Position numbers and translations under genes: made by a program. From assembly GCA_964551735.1 (NCBI GenBank), contig CAZKEF010000054.1, positions 1 through 35,087 of the forward strand: a DNA stretch of 35,087 nt. The letters are read 5' to 3'. Of the stretch, positions 1 to 6,671 are shown piece after piece. The notes beneath the pieces were generated by a model. It searched no databases. It had not been told where the DNA came from and worked only from the letters and a program-made list of their open reading frames with translations. Source of the DNA: DAOUAT01 sp964551735. Lineage in GTDB: Bacteria; Chloroflexota; Anaerolineae; CG2-30-64-16. The first letter of the stretch is position 1. Each line of letters begins with the position of its first letter.

Positions 1-17
1 CTTCAGATTGCGCCACT

Positions 18-176
18 TCACGGCGCACAGATGTGCACCCCGTCGGTACTGGCCGCATCATCCTCGGCAACGGTGACCGCCGCCTGCACCAGCCGCGATG
101 TGGCCGGCGCGACGACGGCCAGCACCTGGTTGGCCGCGGCGTTGAGCGCGCGTTCCACAGATCGTGTGTCGTCCAT
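18..176 (-). CDS. Small uncharacterised protein (52 aa)
   Basis: I do not recognise this protein. The ATG at 176 has GGGAGG six bases upstream and begins 10 bases after the TAG of the SWIM-AAA gene, so the two are probably translated from one message. The product is Ala/Val-rich and likely helical in its middle part, followed by an acidic AEDD patch and a single Cys near the C-terminus. It has no signal peptide or clear membrane segment. The ribosome-binding site and tight spacing are the main reasons to believe it. It may be a partner of the upstream ATPase, but that is inferred from position only. Confidence 0.5.
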   Translation of the reverse strand: MDDTRSVERALNAAANQVLAVVAPATSRLVQAAVTVAEDDAASTDGVHICAP

Positions 177-186
177 CGCGCCCTCC

Positions 187-1371
187 CTACACCGTCACGC
201 CGATGCCCTGCAGCACCTTGCGGAACCCTTCGGCCGCGGCGGGGTCAATCGCCCCCAGCCGGCCGAAGTAGGCCGCCAGGAACCGCCGGTCGTCGGGCGC
301 CTCGGCGGTGGTGAGCGCCTGGTACTCGATGGGCAGCGGGAGCTGCCCGCCCTGCACCGCCTTCCAGGACGCCTCGATAGCGTTCTGCAGCGGGGTCGTG
401 AAGAGCCGGGCCACCGCCGGCGCAAACGCCACCGGCACGGGCGTCACCCGGCGCACGATGGCCGGGTCGGGGACGCTGCCCCACGGGTTGCAGGCCAACG
501 CCAGCTTCGCCCGCGAGCACGGCGCCCACTCGACGCCCCAGAGCGGGGCTTCGAGCAGCCGCACGAACTCGTCGGTGCGGATGCCCATCGCCTGCGCCAC
601 GTCCGGCGGCGTCGGCAGCAGCGGCCGCATCAGGATGTCCTGGGCGCGCGTGTTGAAACGGAGGAACTCGTCAATGAACAACAAGACGTGTTCCCCGGCC
701 CGCGCCCGCCGGAAGGCCCGGGCGAAGGGCCCCGCGATCTCGACCCCGCCGGCCATCTTGACGCCGGCCAGGTCCGCATCGGCGAACGACGGGCTGCCGG
801 AGACTTCCTCGAAGCCCCAGGCGTTGCGGGTCGCCGCCAGCCGGACGGCCGAGGTCTTGCCGCAGCCGGTGGGGCCGATCAGGAACGGCGCCTCGCCGGC
901 GGCCAGCACCGCCTCCACCTGGTCGGCCAGCGCCGCGATCGCGGCGGCCACGGCCTGCAGGATCCTGTCCCGGAAGGTCGTGGGTGTTGCTGAGGGCGGA
1001 GGCGTGGTCGGTGGCGGCGTAGCCGGCGTGGGCGCCGGCGGCGTGATCAGGACAACCCCGTTATCGGGCACGGCGCCGACCTTAAGCGCCAGCGCCAGCA
1101 GGTGTTTGCACGGCTGGCTGAAGTGCTGGCCCCGCTGTTGCCAGTCAGGGCAGTCGCACTCGACGTCCAGCACGGCCGGGTTGGTTGCGTCCAGCGTGAT
1201 GCTGGTCCGGTAGCGGCCGACGATCTCGCCGGCGATCTCCTGCGCCGTGGCGGTGCTGACCCGCACCCGGCCCAGGTCCACGATCTCCTGCGCCCGCTCG
1301 ATGCGGCGCGGGTCGACGCTGCCCCACTGCTTCAGCAGGTCCAGCAGGGTGCTCTGTGCTCCTTGTGTCAT
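187..1371 (-). CDS. SWIM zinc finger fused to MoxR-like AAA+ ATPase
   Basis: The product has 394 residues. The start is ATG 1371, chosen over an in-frame codon 14 residues earlier because GAAGGAG lies just upstream. Residues about 1-100 carry a SWIM zinc-finger signature with C72-x-C74 and C88-x-H90 (CDCPDWQQR...PCKHLLALAL). A Pro/Thr-rich linker (about 110-132) leads to an AAA+ domain with Walker A GPTGCGKT (166-173), Walker B LLFIDEF (230-236) and a conserved LACNPWG segment typical of MoxR/CbbQ-type ATPases. MoxR ATPases act as chaperones or remodellers on partner proteins, and SWIM fingers bind DNA or protein. The fusion suggests remodelling of a nucleoprotein target. The usual von Willebrand-type partner gene is not seen; the 52-residue gene follows directly. 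The exact role is unknown. Confidence 0.85.
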   Translation of the reverse strand: MTQGAQSTLLDLLKQWGSVDPRRIERAQEIVDLGRVRVSTATAQEIAGEIVGRYRTSITLDATNPAVLDVECDCPDWQQRGQHFSQPCKHLLALALKVGAVPDNGVVLITPPAPTPATPPPTTPPPSATPTTFRDRILQAVAAAIAALADQVEAVLAAGEAPFLIGPTGCGKTSAVRLAATRNAWGFEEVSGSPSFADADLAGVKMAGGVEIAGPFARAFRRARAGEHVLLFIDEFLRFNTRAQDILMRPLLPTPPDVAQAMGIRTDEFVRLLEAPLWGVEWAPCSRAKLALACNPWGSVPDPAIVRRVTPVPVAFAPAVARLFTTPLQNAIEASWKAVQGGQLPLPIEYQALTTAEAPDDRRFLAAYFGRLGAIDPAAAEGFRKVLQGIGVTV

Positions 1372-1399
1372 CGTGTGGCTCCTTCGGGCGTGGCCCGGC

Positions 1400-1441
1400 G
1401 GAGCGCAAGTCATCCCGGCGGGCCGGGGCGTCCTGCGCTCC
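1400..1441. other. Intergenic stem-loop
   Basis: GGAGCGCA (1400-1407) and TGCGCTCC (1434-1441) form a perfect 8-bp stem that extends imperfectly into flanking GC-rich sequence. It lies between the stop of the 127-residue gene and the SWIM-AAA start. It has no T-tract, so it is more likely an RNA-processing or stability hairpin than an intrinsic terminator. Confidence 0.3.
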
Positions 1442-1485
1442 GGGCCGGGAACTGTGATGGTGGGCTGATAGCGGCCTGCGCCGCC

Positions 1486-1869
1486 TTACGACGTGAGGGG
1501 CTGCTGTGGGGCCTGGCGGTTGCGCCGGCCCGTGTGCCGGTAGTAGAACGTCACCGGCCCGGCGATGAGCCGGGCGAAGCGCACCAGCGAGGCGTTGGCC
1601 AGCCGGCCCAGGCGGGTCGGCCCGAAGGGCGGCTCAGCCAGCCGCTCGATCGGGGCCAGGTACGCCACGCGGTCGGTTGATCCGCACAGGCGCACCCGCC
1701 AGATCTCGTAGGGCTGGGGCCAGGGGTAACGATTCCGCCAGAAGTAGCCGGACGGGAAAGCCACCTTGCCGCCGGGCAGGTAGGCCATGACGGCCGTGCC
1801 CGCGCCCCGCCCCTGCCGGGCAGGCCGGCGGGCCGGTTCGAAGCAAACCTGGTAGATCTCGGTGTCCAT
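1486..1869 (-). CDS. Uncharacterised protein (127 aa)
   Basis: I do not recognise a family. ATG 1869 is preceded by GAGGAG, which overlaps the end of the upstream nuclease gene (its stop is only 14 bases away), so translation is probably coupled. The protein is basic and rich in aromatic residues (YFWRNRYPWPQPYEIW), with two Cys residues and a very basic C-terminus (YYRHTGRRNRQ), which would suit nucleic-acid binding. No membrane segment is visible. It belongs to the run of DNA-metabolism genes and is likely an accessory factor of that set; this is inferred from neighbours only. Confidence 0.65.
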   Translation of the reverse strand: MDTEIYQVCFEPARRPARQGRGAGTAVMAYLPGGKVAFPSGYFWRNRYPWPQPYEIWRVRLCGSTDRVAYLAPIERLAEPPFGPTRLGRLANASLVRFARLIAGPVTFYYRHTGRRNRQAPQQPLTS

Positions 1870-1883
1870 TGTGTGTCTCCTCC

Positions 1884-2720
1884 TCACCGGTGGGCCGCGG
1901 GCCGGCCGCTGCTCAGCCGATCCGGGCAGCGCGTGGCGTGCGTGCAGTAGCGGCACAGCCAGGCCTCGGCCGCGTCGCCGGCTGGGCCCGCAGGGCCGCA
2001 GTCGGTGATCGCCCGCGCTTTGGCGATGGCGTGCGCCCGGGTGCGCGCCAGCCCCTCCGCGTCCGGCATCGCCACGTCCACGGACAGCACGGTGCGCATG
2101 TCCATGTAGGTGACGCGACCGGCCAGGGGCGGCGGGTAGCCGTTCTCGGCCAGCAGCCAGGCGTACAGCCAAAGCTGCCGCCGGTGCTGCGGCTTGGGCA
2201 GGTCCAGGCTGGTCATGGCCTTGCCGAAGCTGTTGATCGTCTTGTAGTCCAGCGCCGTGCGGGTCAGCGGGTCGTAGTGGTCAATCTTGCCCGACACCCA
2301 GGCCCGCGCGCCGGACTGCGCCTCGCCGTCCAGCCGGGCGACCAGCCGCACCTCGGCGACCGCGTCCGCGCCGGCCAGCGACTCCAGCGCGGCGTGGAAG
2401 ATCGTGCCGCGCAGCCGCGCCCAGTGGCGGCCCGGCGTCTCCAGCGGGGCCGGGCCGTGCAGCCCGTACCACGCCTGCCGCGTGCAGCCCAGCAGGCTGG
2501 TGACCCGGAGCAGGGCCACGCCCGCGGCGGCCGCCTCCGCCCGGAGCTCGGCCAGTTCCGTCTCGCCGGCCAGGCTGCGCGCGAGCGCGGCCAGGATGGT
2601 CGGCGGGTAGGGACAAGCCGGCTGCCGCCGGTAGCGGGCGCACGCCAGGCAGTCCGCCAGCGGCGCCGGTTGGCCGGTGACCTCGCACAGCCAGAGCTGC
2701 GGGTTCGTGTTGGTGGTCAT
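1884..2720 (-). CDS. Cas4/RecB-type PD-(D/E)XK nuclease with Fe-S cluster motif
   Basis: The product has 278 residues and starts at ATG 2720 with CGGAGG upstream. The PD-(D/E)XK core is readable: RGTIFHAALE (H109), GKIDHYD (D147), LDYKT (D158-x-K160) and QLWLYAWLL (Q182). C79 in SLLGCTRQAWY together with C256, C259 and C265 (WLCRYCTHATRC) matches the four-cysteine 4Fe-4S arrangement of Cas4 and AddB-type nucleases. Extra cysteines sit near residues 12, 24, 27 and 36. Such enzymes resect DNA ends, which fits the adjacent Rad52-type annealing protein: a nuclease plus annealase is a classic phage or element recombination pair. No cas genes or repeats are nearby, so a CRISPR adaptation role is unlikely. 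Confidence 0.85.
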   Translation of the reverse strand: MTTNTNPQLWLCEVTGQPAPLADCLACARYRRQPACPYPPTILAALARSLAGETELAELRAEAAAAGVALLRVTSLLGCTRQAWYGLHGPAPLETPGRHWARLRGTIFHAALESLAGADAVAEVRLVARLDGEAQSGARAWVSGKIDHYDPLTRTALDYKTINSFGKAMTSLDLPKPQHRRQLWLYAWLLAENGYPPPLAGRVTYMDMRTVLSVDVAMPDAEGLARTRAHAIAKARAITDCGPAGPAGDAAEAWLCRYCTHATRCPDRLSSGRPAAHR

Positions 2721-2750
2721 GTTGCCTCCGTGTTATGTCATGTTTGGGTC

Positions 2751-3458
2751 TCAGAAACCGAGGCCTCTGGTCTTCAAGGAAATCCAGCCTGCTCGAGCCA
2801 CGATAATATGGTCAATCAGGTCAATGCCGAGCAGCTGCCCAGCGTCGCGGATGGCCCGCGTGCACTGGACGTCTTCCGGCGAGGGGGTTGGGTCGTTGCC
2901 CGGATGGTTGTGCGCGATGACGATGGCGGGCGCGTTGGCCCGCACCGCCAGGCGCAGCACTTCGGCGGGCCGCACGACCGCGGCGCCGACGTTGCCGCGG
3001 TAGACGTCCTCCATGGCGAGCACGTGGTAGCGCGTGTCCAGGACGATGACCCGCAGGTGCTCCTGCTCCAGGAGCGCCATCTCGGGCAGCAGCAGGTCCG
3101 CGATCTGCGCCGGCGACGTGATGGCCGGCCGCGCCTCGGACGCGTGCAGCTCCTCGATCAGGCGCTGGCCGAGCGCCAGCGCGGCCTTGACCTGCAGCGC
3201 CTTGCCGGGCGCGAGGCCCGCGGCGCGCAGCTCGGCCGGGGTGGCCTGCGCCAGGCCGGTCAGGCCGCCGCAGCGGAGCACCAGGCCCTGGGCGAGCGCC
3301 AGCCCGTCGGCCGTGCCCAGGAGCACGGCCAGCAGCTCGGCGCTGGTCAGGATGCCCGGCCCGTGCCGGCGCAGGCGCTCGGCGGGGCGATCGGCCGGGG
3401 GCAGTTCGCGGATCAGAAAGGTGGGAACGGTCTTGTCAGGGCGTGTGAGGGTTGGCAT
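2751..3458 (-). CDS. radC: RadC family JAMM-domain protein
   Basis: The product has 235 residues from ATG 3458, chosen because CAGGAG lies just upstream; the open frame continues further upstream but without a better start. Residues 35-105 carry the N-terminal helix-hairpin-helix-like region (LTSAELLAVLLGTADG). The C-terminal MPN/JAMM domain has the metal motif HNHPGNDPTPSPED (H183, H185, D196) and ends with DHIIVARAGWISLKTRG, as is normal for RadC. RadC proteins are common on plasmids, ICEs and phages; their biochemical role is unsettled and the old link to repair is doubtful. It is separated from the primase by a repeat array and a large hairpin. Confidence 0.93.
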   Translation of the reverse strand: MPTLTRPDKTVPTFLIRELPPADRPAERLRRHGPGILTSAELLAVLLGTADGLALAQGLVLRCGGLTGLAQATPAELRAAGLAPGKALQVKAALALGQRLIEELHASEARPAITSPAQIADLLLPEMALLEQEHLRVIVLDTRYHVLAMEDVYRGNVGAAVVRPAEVLRLAVRANAPAIVIAHNHPGNDPTPSPEDVQCTRAIRDAGQLLGIDLIDHIIVARAGWISLKTRGLGF

Positions 3459-3501
3459 GGAAACTCCTGTCTGTGAGCTGGTCTGTGCGGCCACCGCAGG
3501 C

Positions 3502-3546
3502 AGGCGCATGGTTGTGAGGAGACTCCCAACAAGGAGCCATGCGCCT
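3502..3546. other. Two-tier hairpin upstream of radC
   Basis: AGGCGCATGG (3502-3511) pairs perfectly with CCATGCGCCT (3537-3546). Inside this lies a second stem, GTTGtGAG with CTCcCAAC around a GAGA loop. The whole is a 45-base near-palindrome with a short bulge. It has no T-tract on either side. It lies between the repeat array and the radC ribosome-binding site. Confidence 0.5.
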
Positions 3547-3565
3547 CCCTGCCGGGCAGCCGTGC

Positions 3566-3675
3566 GTGTTGCGTGGAAACCAGATGTTGCGTTTGGACGC
3601 CTGATGTTGCGCGTGGAGGGGGTGATGTTGCGCGTGGGACCCTCTATGTTGCGCGGGGGGCGCCATGTTGCGCGT
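3566..3675. repeat. Iteron-like array, six copies about 20 bp apart
   Basis: The core (A/G)TGTTGCG begins at 3566, 3584, 3604, 3625, 3646 and 3665. Spacing is 18, 20, 21, 21 and 19 bp, about two helical turns. The best copies read ATGTTGCGCGTG; spacers differ in sequence. The last copy abuts the primase stop codon. Regular spacing with a conserved core and unrelated spacers is what protein-binding iterons look like, and the position beside a primase gene fits a replication origin or operator. No Rep gene is recognised. Confidence 0.6.
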
Positions 3676-4668
3676 CTACACCCCGTGCGCCGCCAGCCAG
3701 TCCGCCAGCGAGCCATCCCGCAGGAGGTCATTGGCGTCCAGGCCGCCCTCCGACCACAGGGCGTAGCCGGTGGCTGGGGCGATGAGCGGCACGGATGCAG
3801 CCGCGCGGGTGAGGTCGTCCAGCCAGATGAAGACCCGGCGGTACGCCTCGACCACGCCACCCAGCAGGTTGCGCGTGCGCCGCTGGGCCAGCCCTTCCTG
3901 GCTGCCGCACGAGAGCACGTCGGCCCGGCCGGACAGCACCTGCCAGAGCGAGATCGCGTTGAGCTCCCCTTCGGCCAGCACCAGCGTGTCGCGGCCCGTG
4001 CGCAGGTCCAGCCCGTACAGCAGCCGCTCCCCGCCCTTGCGCTGGCTGAAGCGCTCGCCCTTGGCCAGCTCCGGGAAGATGAAGCGGTACTGCACCGCCT
4101 GGAGCGTGGTGTTCGCCTGCCAGGGCAGCGTGATGGCCGGCAGCTTCGTCTTGAGCCGCGGGTGCCAGGCCAGGGTGTAGCCCAGCCCCCACGCCTGCCA
4201 GGCGAACGGAGCCAGGCCCCGGCCGGCCAGGTAGGCGCGGCCCGGTTCGGCCGCAGGGTCGTGGTGCAAGGCCCAGGCAGCCTGCCGGACCTCGGCCTGA
4301 GCCGCCCGCTGCCAGCGCGGCATGCGCCACGCGGGCGTCGGCGGCGGCTGTTGCCGGCCGGTCTGGAAGGCCGGCAGCGCGTTGGGCGCCAGGCCGGCGA
4401 GCCGGCTGACCGCTTCGTGAAAGGTGAGGCCGTCGCGGCGGCGCAGGTAGTCGATGGCGTCGCCCCCGCGCGGCGCGCACTGCCGGCAGAACCAGCGGCC
4501 GCCCCCGTAGGCGGGCTGGACGTGCAGCCGGTCGCGGCCGCCGCAAAAGGGGCAGGGCCCCGCCCACTCCCCGCCGCGCGTGCCCGCGATGCGGGCGAGC
4601 GGCGTGTCGCGGCCGATGAGGTCGGCCAGATTGATGCGTTGCTTGATCGCGGCGATATCTGTGGTCAT
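3676..4668 (-). CDS. DNA primase-like protein (CHC2-type zinc finger + TOPRIM)
   Basis: The product has 330 residues from ATG 4668, with CGGAG about eight bases upstream. The N-terminal zinc ribbon reads CPFCGGRDRLHV...WFCRQC (C39, C42, C61, C64), so the usual His of CHC2 fingers is replaced by Cys. A TOPRIM-like region follows with LVLAEGELNAI (E233/E235), VFIWLDDL (D284/D285) and GLDANDLL near the end. This is the layout of short primases on plasmids and phages; chromosomal DnaG is about twice as long and has a helicase-binding domain that is absent here. The role is likely primer synthesis during element replication or after single-strand transfer. It is followed by the iteron-like array. 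Confidence 0.87.
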   Translation of the reverse strand: MTTDIAAIKQRINLADLIGRDTPLARIAGTRGGEWAGPCPFCGGRDRLHVQPAYGGGRWFCRQCAPRGGDAIDYLRRRDGLTFHEAVSRLAGLAPNALPAFQTGRQQPPPTPAWRMPRWQRAAQAEVRQAAWALHHDPAAEPGRAYLAGRGLAPFAWQAWGLGYTLAWHPRLKTKLPAITLPWQANTTLQAVQYRFIFPELAKGERFSQRKGGERLLYGLDLRTGRDTLVLAEGELNAISLWQVLSGRADVLSCGSQEGLAQRRTRNLLGGVVEAYRRVFIWLDDLTRAAASVPLIAPATGYALWSEGGLDANDLLRDGSLADWLAAHGV

Positions 4669-4708
4669 GGCTGTGCTCCGGGCTGTGGGGACGTGTGCTG
4701 AGACAAGA

Positions 4709-4736
4709 AAGGGGAGGAACAGGCCGTCCTCCCCTT
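4709..4736 (-). terminator. Perfect 10-bp hairpin, probable terminator or attenuator
   Basis: AAGGGGAGGA (4709-4718) and TCCTCCCCTT (4727-4736) form a perfect stem with an eight-base loop. On the minus strand the stem is followed by TTTCTTGTCTC, a weak T-rich tail. It sits between the Rad52-type gene and the primase start, so it could reduce read-through into the primase. Confidence 0.5.
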
Positions 4737-4748
4737 CGGATCAGGCGT

Positions 4749-4798
4749 AAGCCTGGCAGGTGCGCCGACCCCGTCCGGTGTGAAGCCGGGACAGGGTC
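4749..4798. other. Cluster of small stem-loops
   Basis: CAGGC-GTAA-GCCTG forms a tight five-pair hairpin near 4750. GACCCCGTCC...GGGACAGGGTC (4767-4798) forms a longer imperfect stem. With the hairpin at 4709-4736, most of the 162-base gap before the primase gene can fold. Confidence 0.35.
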
Positions 4799-4830
4799 AG
4801 CGAGACGGTTAGCGCAACGCGATGCGCGGC

Positions 4831-5622
4831 CTAGAAGGGGTCGTCGGCGGTGGGAGCAGGGACGCCGGCGGGAGTCGCGGGCGCCAGCAGAGCCGCAGCC
4901 GCCGCCTTCAACGGCGCGAACTGCGCGTTCTCGCTGAGCCACTTGACGTAGCCGGGGTCCTGGGCCAGCACCTGGCCCAACGTCTGCCCCTTGAACTTGC
5001 CGAACTTGACCTCCATGGCCGCCGGGTCGCCGTGGGCGGCAGCGCCGCTGCCGGCGTGGCCGTGGCCGTTGCCGTTGCCGTTCCCGCCGTTCGCACCCTG
5101 CGCGTCGGCCGGCGCGCCGCCAGTAGCGGGCAGCTTGCCGGTGCGCAGCATCTCGCGCAGCGCGTCCAGCGCGGCGGGCGTGAAGGCGCGCTTGGCCGGG
5201 TCATAGTCGGCCCAGACCTGGGGCACCGAGTACAGGTAGCGCCCCAACGCGAACTTGGCGCACGCCCGCTTGAAGGCCTGCGCCTCCGCGCTGGTGGCCG
5301 CGTTCTCCTCCGCGCCGTTGGCCGTGACCACCAGGCACTCCCCGATGGCCTGGCGGGTGATCCCGCCCACCGTGAGGGTGCAGGTGACGACCACGCGGCC
5401 TTCCGGGTACTCGCGCAGGTAGGCGTTGGACCAGGCAGGATCCGCCGCGTCCAGCCGCGTCTCGTACGCGCGGGCGTCCACGTAGGCCAGCGCCAGCGCG
5501 CGGTTGCTGCTCTTGGCGACTGCGCCCGGCTTGAACTCGACCACGGCGGGGTCGAACGGCTTGACCAGCTCGGCCAGGATGGCGGCGAACGTCTTCGGGT
5601 TCTGCGTGTTTGCGGATGACAT
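4831..5622 (-). CDS. Rad52/Sak-type single-strand annealing protein with SSB-like tail
   Basis: The product has 263 residues from ATG 5622, with AAGGAG eight bases upstream. Residues about 10-150 resemble Rad52-like phage annealing proteins: PFDPAVVEFKPG, ALALAYVDARAYETRLD, ITRQAIGE and the very typical SAEAQAFKRACAKFALGRYLY (in two overlapping pieces at 111-131). A Gly/Asn/His-rich linker (about 175-198) joins a small C-terminal module (VKFGKFKGQTLGQVL...YVKWL) also found on other recombination proteins. The last residues, PTADDPF, look like the acidic tip of bacterial SSB. It would anneal complementary single strands during recombination or recircularisation of transferred DNA, with the nearby nuclease. 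Confidence 0.87.
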   Translation of the reverse strand: MSSANTQNPKTFAAILAELVKPFDPAVVEFKPGAVAKSSNRALALAYVDARAYETRLDAADPAWSNAYLREYPEGRVVVTCTLTVGGITRQAIGECLVVTANGAEENAATSAEAQAFKRACAKFALGRYLYSVPQVWADYDPAKRAFTPAALDALREMLRTGKLPATGGAPADAQGANGGNGNGNGHGHAGSGAAAHGDPAAMEVKFGKFKGQTLGQVLAQDPGYVKWLSENAQFAPLKAAAAALLAPATPAGVPAPTADDPF

Positions 5623-5650
5623 GGTGTGTTCTCCTTGTGTGGGGATGTGA

Positions 5651-5668
5651 GGACGGGATCGCCCGTCC
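5651..5668. other. Short perfect stem-loop in the Rad52-type gene leader
   Basis: GGACGGG (5651-5657) and CCCGTCC (5662-5668) pair perfectly around ATCG. It lies 29 bases upstream of the start codon and could modulate translation or mark an RNA end. No T-tract follows. Confidence 0.35.
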
Positions 5669-5704
5669 GGTGGAACTGCTGTATGAACGTGCGGTGACAT
5701 GTGT

Positions 5705-5797
5705 GTCCGGGGCCAGGTGGCAGGGGTCAGGCGTCAGGGGTCAGACTGTCTCCTGACCACTGTCCCCTGTCCACTGATCCCTGATCCCTGTCTACTG
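5705..5797. repeat. Inverted array of GTCAG/GACAG words
   Basis: The plus strand carries CAGGGGTCAGG and CAGGGGTCAGAC followed by CTGACCACTGTCCCCTG and CCACTGATCCCTG, so the first half is roughly the reverse complement of the second. It overlaps the last codons of the SWIM gene. The same words recur at 7082-7199 and 27168-27200. Confidence 0.6.
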
Positions 5798-6259
5798 GCC
5801 CGCTTCCTGCGCCAGTTCGGCCAGGACCGCTGCGGCGATGGTCGCGCTCTGTTCCTCGACCGCGGCCATGACCGCCGTCAGGACGTGCGAGAGCGCGCTC
5901 TGCACGGCGGCCCGCACGACCGCCTCGGGCACGGCCGGCGCCGCGGCCGCCGGTGGGACGACCGACCGGACCTTCGCCAGGTAAGTCTCCAGCCGGGCCG
6001 GCCACTGCGTCAGCACGGCCGCCAGCAGGTGTTTGCACGGCCCGCCGCGCTGCTGCCAGTCGTCGCAGGTGCACGTGCCCAGTCCGTGGGGGGTGGCCTG
6101 GCCGAAGTGGACGGTGTAGGCCGCGCGGCCCCCGTTGGCGACGATGAAGGCGTTGGGCGTCTCGGCCGCCGTGACCGTGACGCTGCCCGCCGTCACCACC
6201 TCCCGGGCGCGCGCCAGCCGCGCTTCCACATCGGGCCAAGTGAGCTTGGTGCCGTTCAT
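5792..6259 (-). CDS. SWIM zinc-finger protein (155 aa)
   Basis: ATG 6259 has an excellent AAGGAGG seven bases upstream, preferred to an in-frame ATG 10 codons earlier. The SWIM motif is C63-x-C65 and C75-x-H77 (CTCDDWQQRGGPCKHLLA), nearly identical in its middle (DWQQRG...PCKHLLA) to that of the SWIM-AAA ATPase at the left end. The C-terminal half (about 100-155) is an Ala/Val-rich predicted helix. There is no catalytic domain. It probably binds DNA or a protein shared with the other SWIM protein. Its promoter is not obvious. It lies just downstream of the strong terminator at 6497-6550, so it likely starts a new unit. Confidence 0.8.
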   Translation of the reverse strand: MNGTKLTWPDVEARLARAREVVTAGSVTVTAAETPNAFIVANGGRAAYTVHFGQATPHGLGTCTCDDWQQRGGPCKHLLAAVLTQWPARLETYLAKVRSVVPPAAAAPAVPEAVVRAAVQSALSHVLTAVMAAVEEQSATIAAAVLAELAQEAGQ

Positions 6260-6359
6260 GAGAATGACCTCCTTCGTGTGATGCTGCAAGATGCCTCAGG
6301 GCTGTGTGTCTCTGTGCGTCGTCCGTCTCCGTCCCACAGGGAGGCTTGCGCGCTGCCGC

Positions 6360-6497
6360 TGTGGGCACGACCGCAGAGGACGAAGGCGTGGCGGATTTCC
6401 GATTTTCGATTGCCGATTGTGGCTGGTTAGCCGGCCAATCCGTAATTCGCAATTCGCAATTCGTAATTCGCCCTCGTCCGCTCCGGTCGTGCCCACA
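6360..6497. repeat. 138-bp imperfect palindrome with GATT/AATT words
   Basis: TGTGGGCACGACCG (6360-6373) is the exact reverse complement of CGGTCGTGCCCACA (6484-6497), and pairing continues imperfectly inward (AGaGGACGAaGGCG with its partner). Between them are CGATT words followed by AATTCG words in the opposite sense, so much of the interior can also pair. No gene is supported in 6260-6671, which otherwise holds this palindrome and the hairpins listed next. Confidence 0.6.
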
Positions 6498-6550
6498 AAA
6501 CAAAAACACGCCCGGGGCGACCGGCGTTAGCGCCGTGGTCGCAGGCGTGT
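6497..6550 (-). terminator. Strong intrinsic terminator after the ssb-like gene
   Basis: ACACGCC (6506-6512) and GGCGTGT (6544-6550) close an outer stem; GCGACC-GGCG and CGCC-GGTCGC form the inner stem around TTAG. Read on the minus strand, the stem is followed by GTTTTTGTTTTG, a good T-tract. It would end the flp-tadE-ssb transcript. Confidence 0.75.
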
Positions 6551-6660
6551 CAGGTTCTGTGGGCATGGAACACGGGCGAGTCCACCGGACTCACCCGGTC
6601 CCCTGTGGGCTTGTATGCTTATTACGTGATGTGATCTTCAGTTGTTAAAGTGCAAGACCG
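6506..6660 (-). ncRNA. Candidate structured RNA or 3' UTR
   Basis: Two strong hairpins follow one another on the minus strand: one centred on GAGTCC-ACC-GGACTC (core 6573-6597, extendable with wobble pairs to 17 positions), then the terminator hairpin. GCCCACAG occurs before and after the first hairpin. The stretch upstream (6610-6655) is A/T-rich compared with the rest but has no convincing -35/-10 pair. It may be only the 3' end of the ssb message. Confidence 0.25.
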
Positions 6661-6671
6661 GCATGGCCGGC

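Noticed and set aside
3436..3666. A 76-codon minus-strand frame through the repeat array
   Set aside because: It has no ribosome-binding site, its His/Gln repeats come from the DNA repeats, and spacing of 18-21 bp does not keep one frame.
3566..3675. CRISPR array
   Set aside because: Units are only 8-12 bp with spacers of similar size and unequal length, and no cas genes are present. The Cas4-like nuclease alone is not evidence of CRISPR.
3034..4701. A 555-codon plus-strand frame over radC and primase
   Set aside because: It is antisense to two genes with clear catalytic motifs, and the translated repeats are only the iteron-like DNA.
6304..6648. A 114-codon plus-strand gene
   Set aside because: It runs through the long palindrome and terminator hairpin, has no ribosome-binding site and encodes translated repeats.
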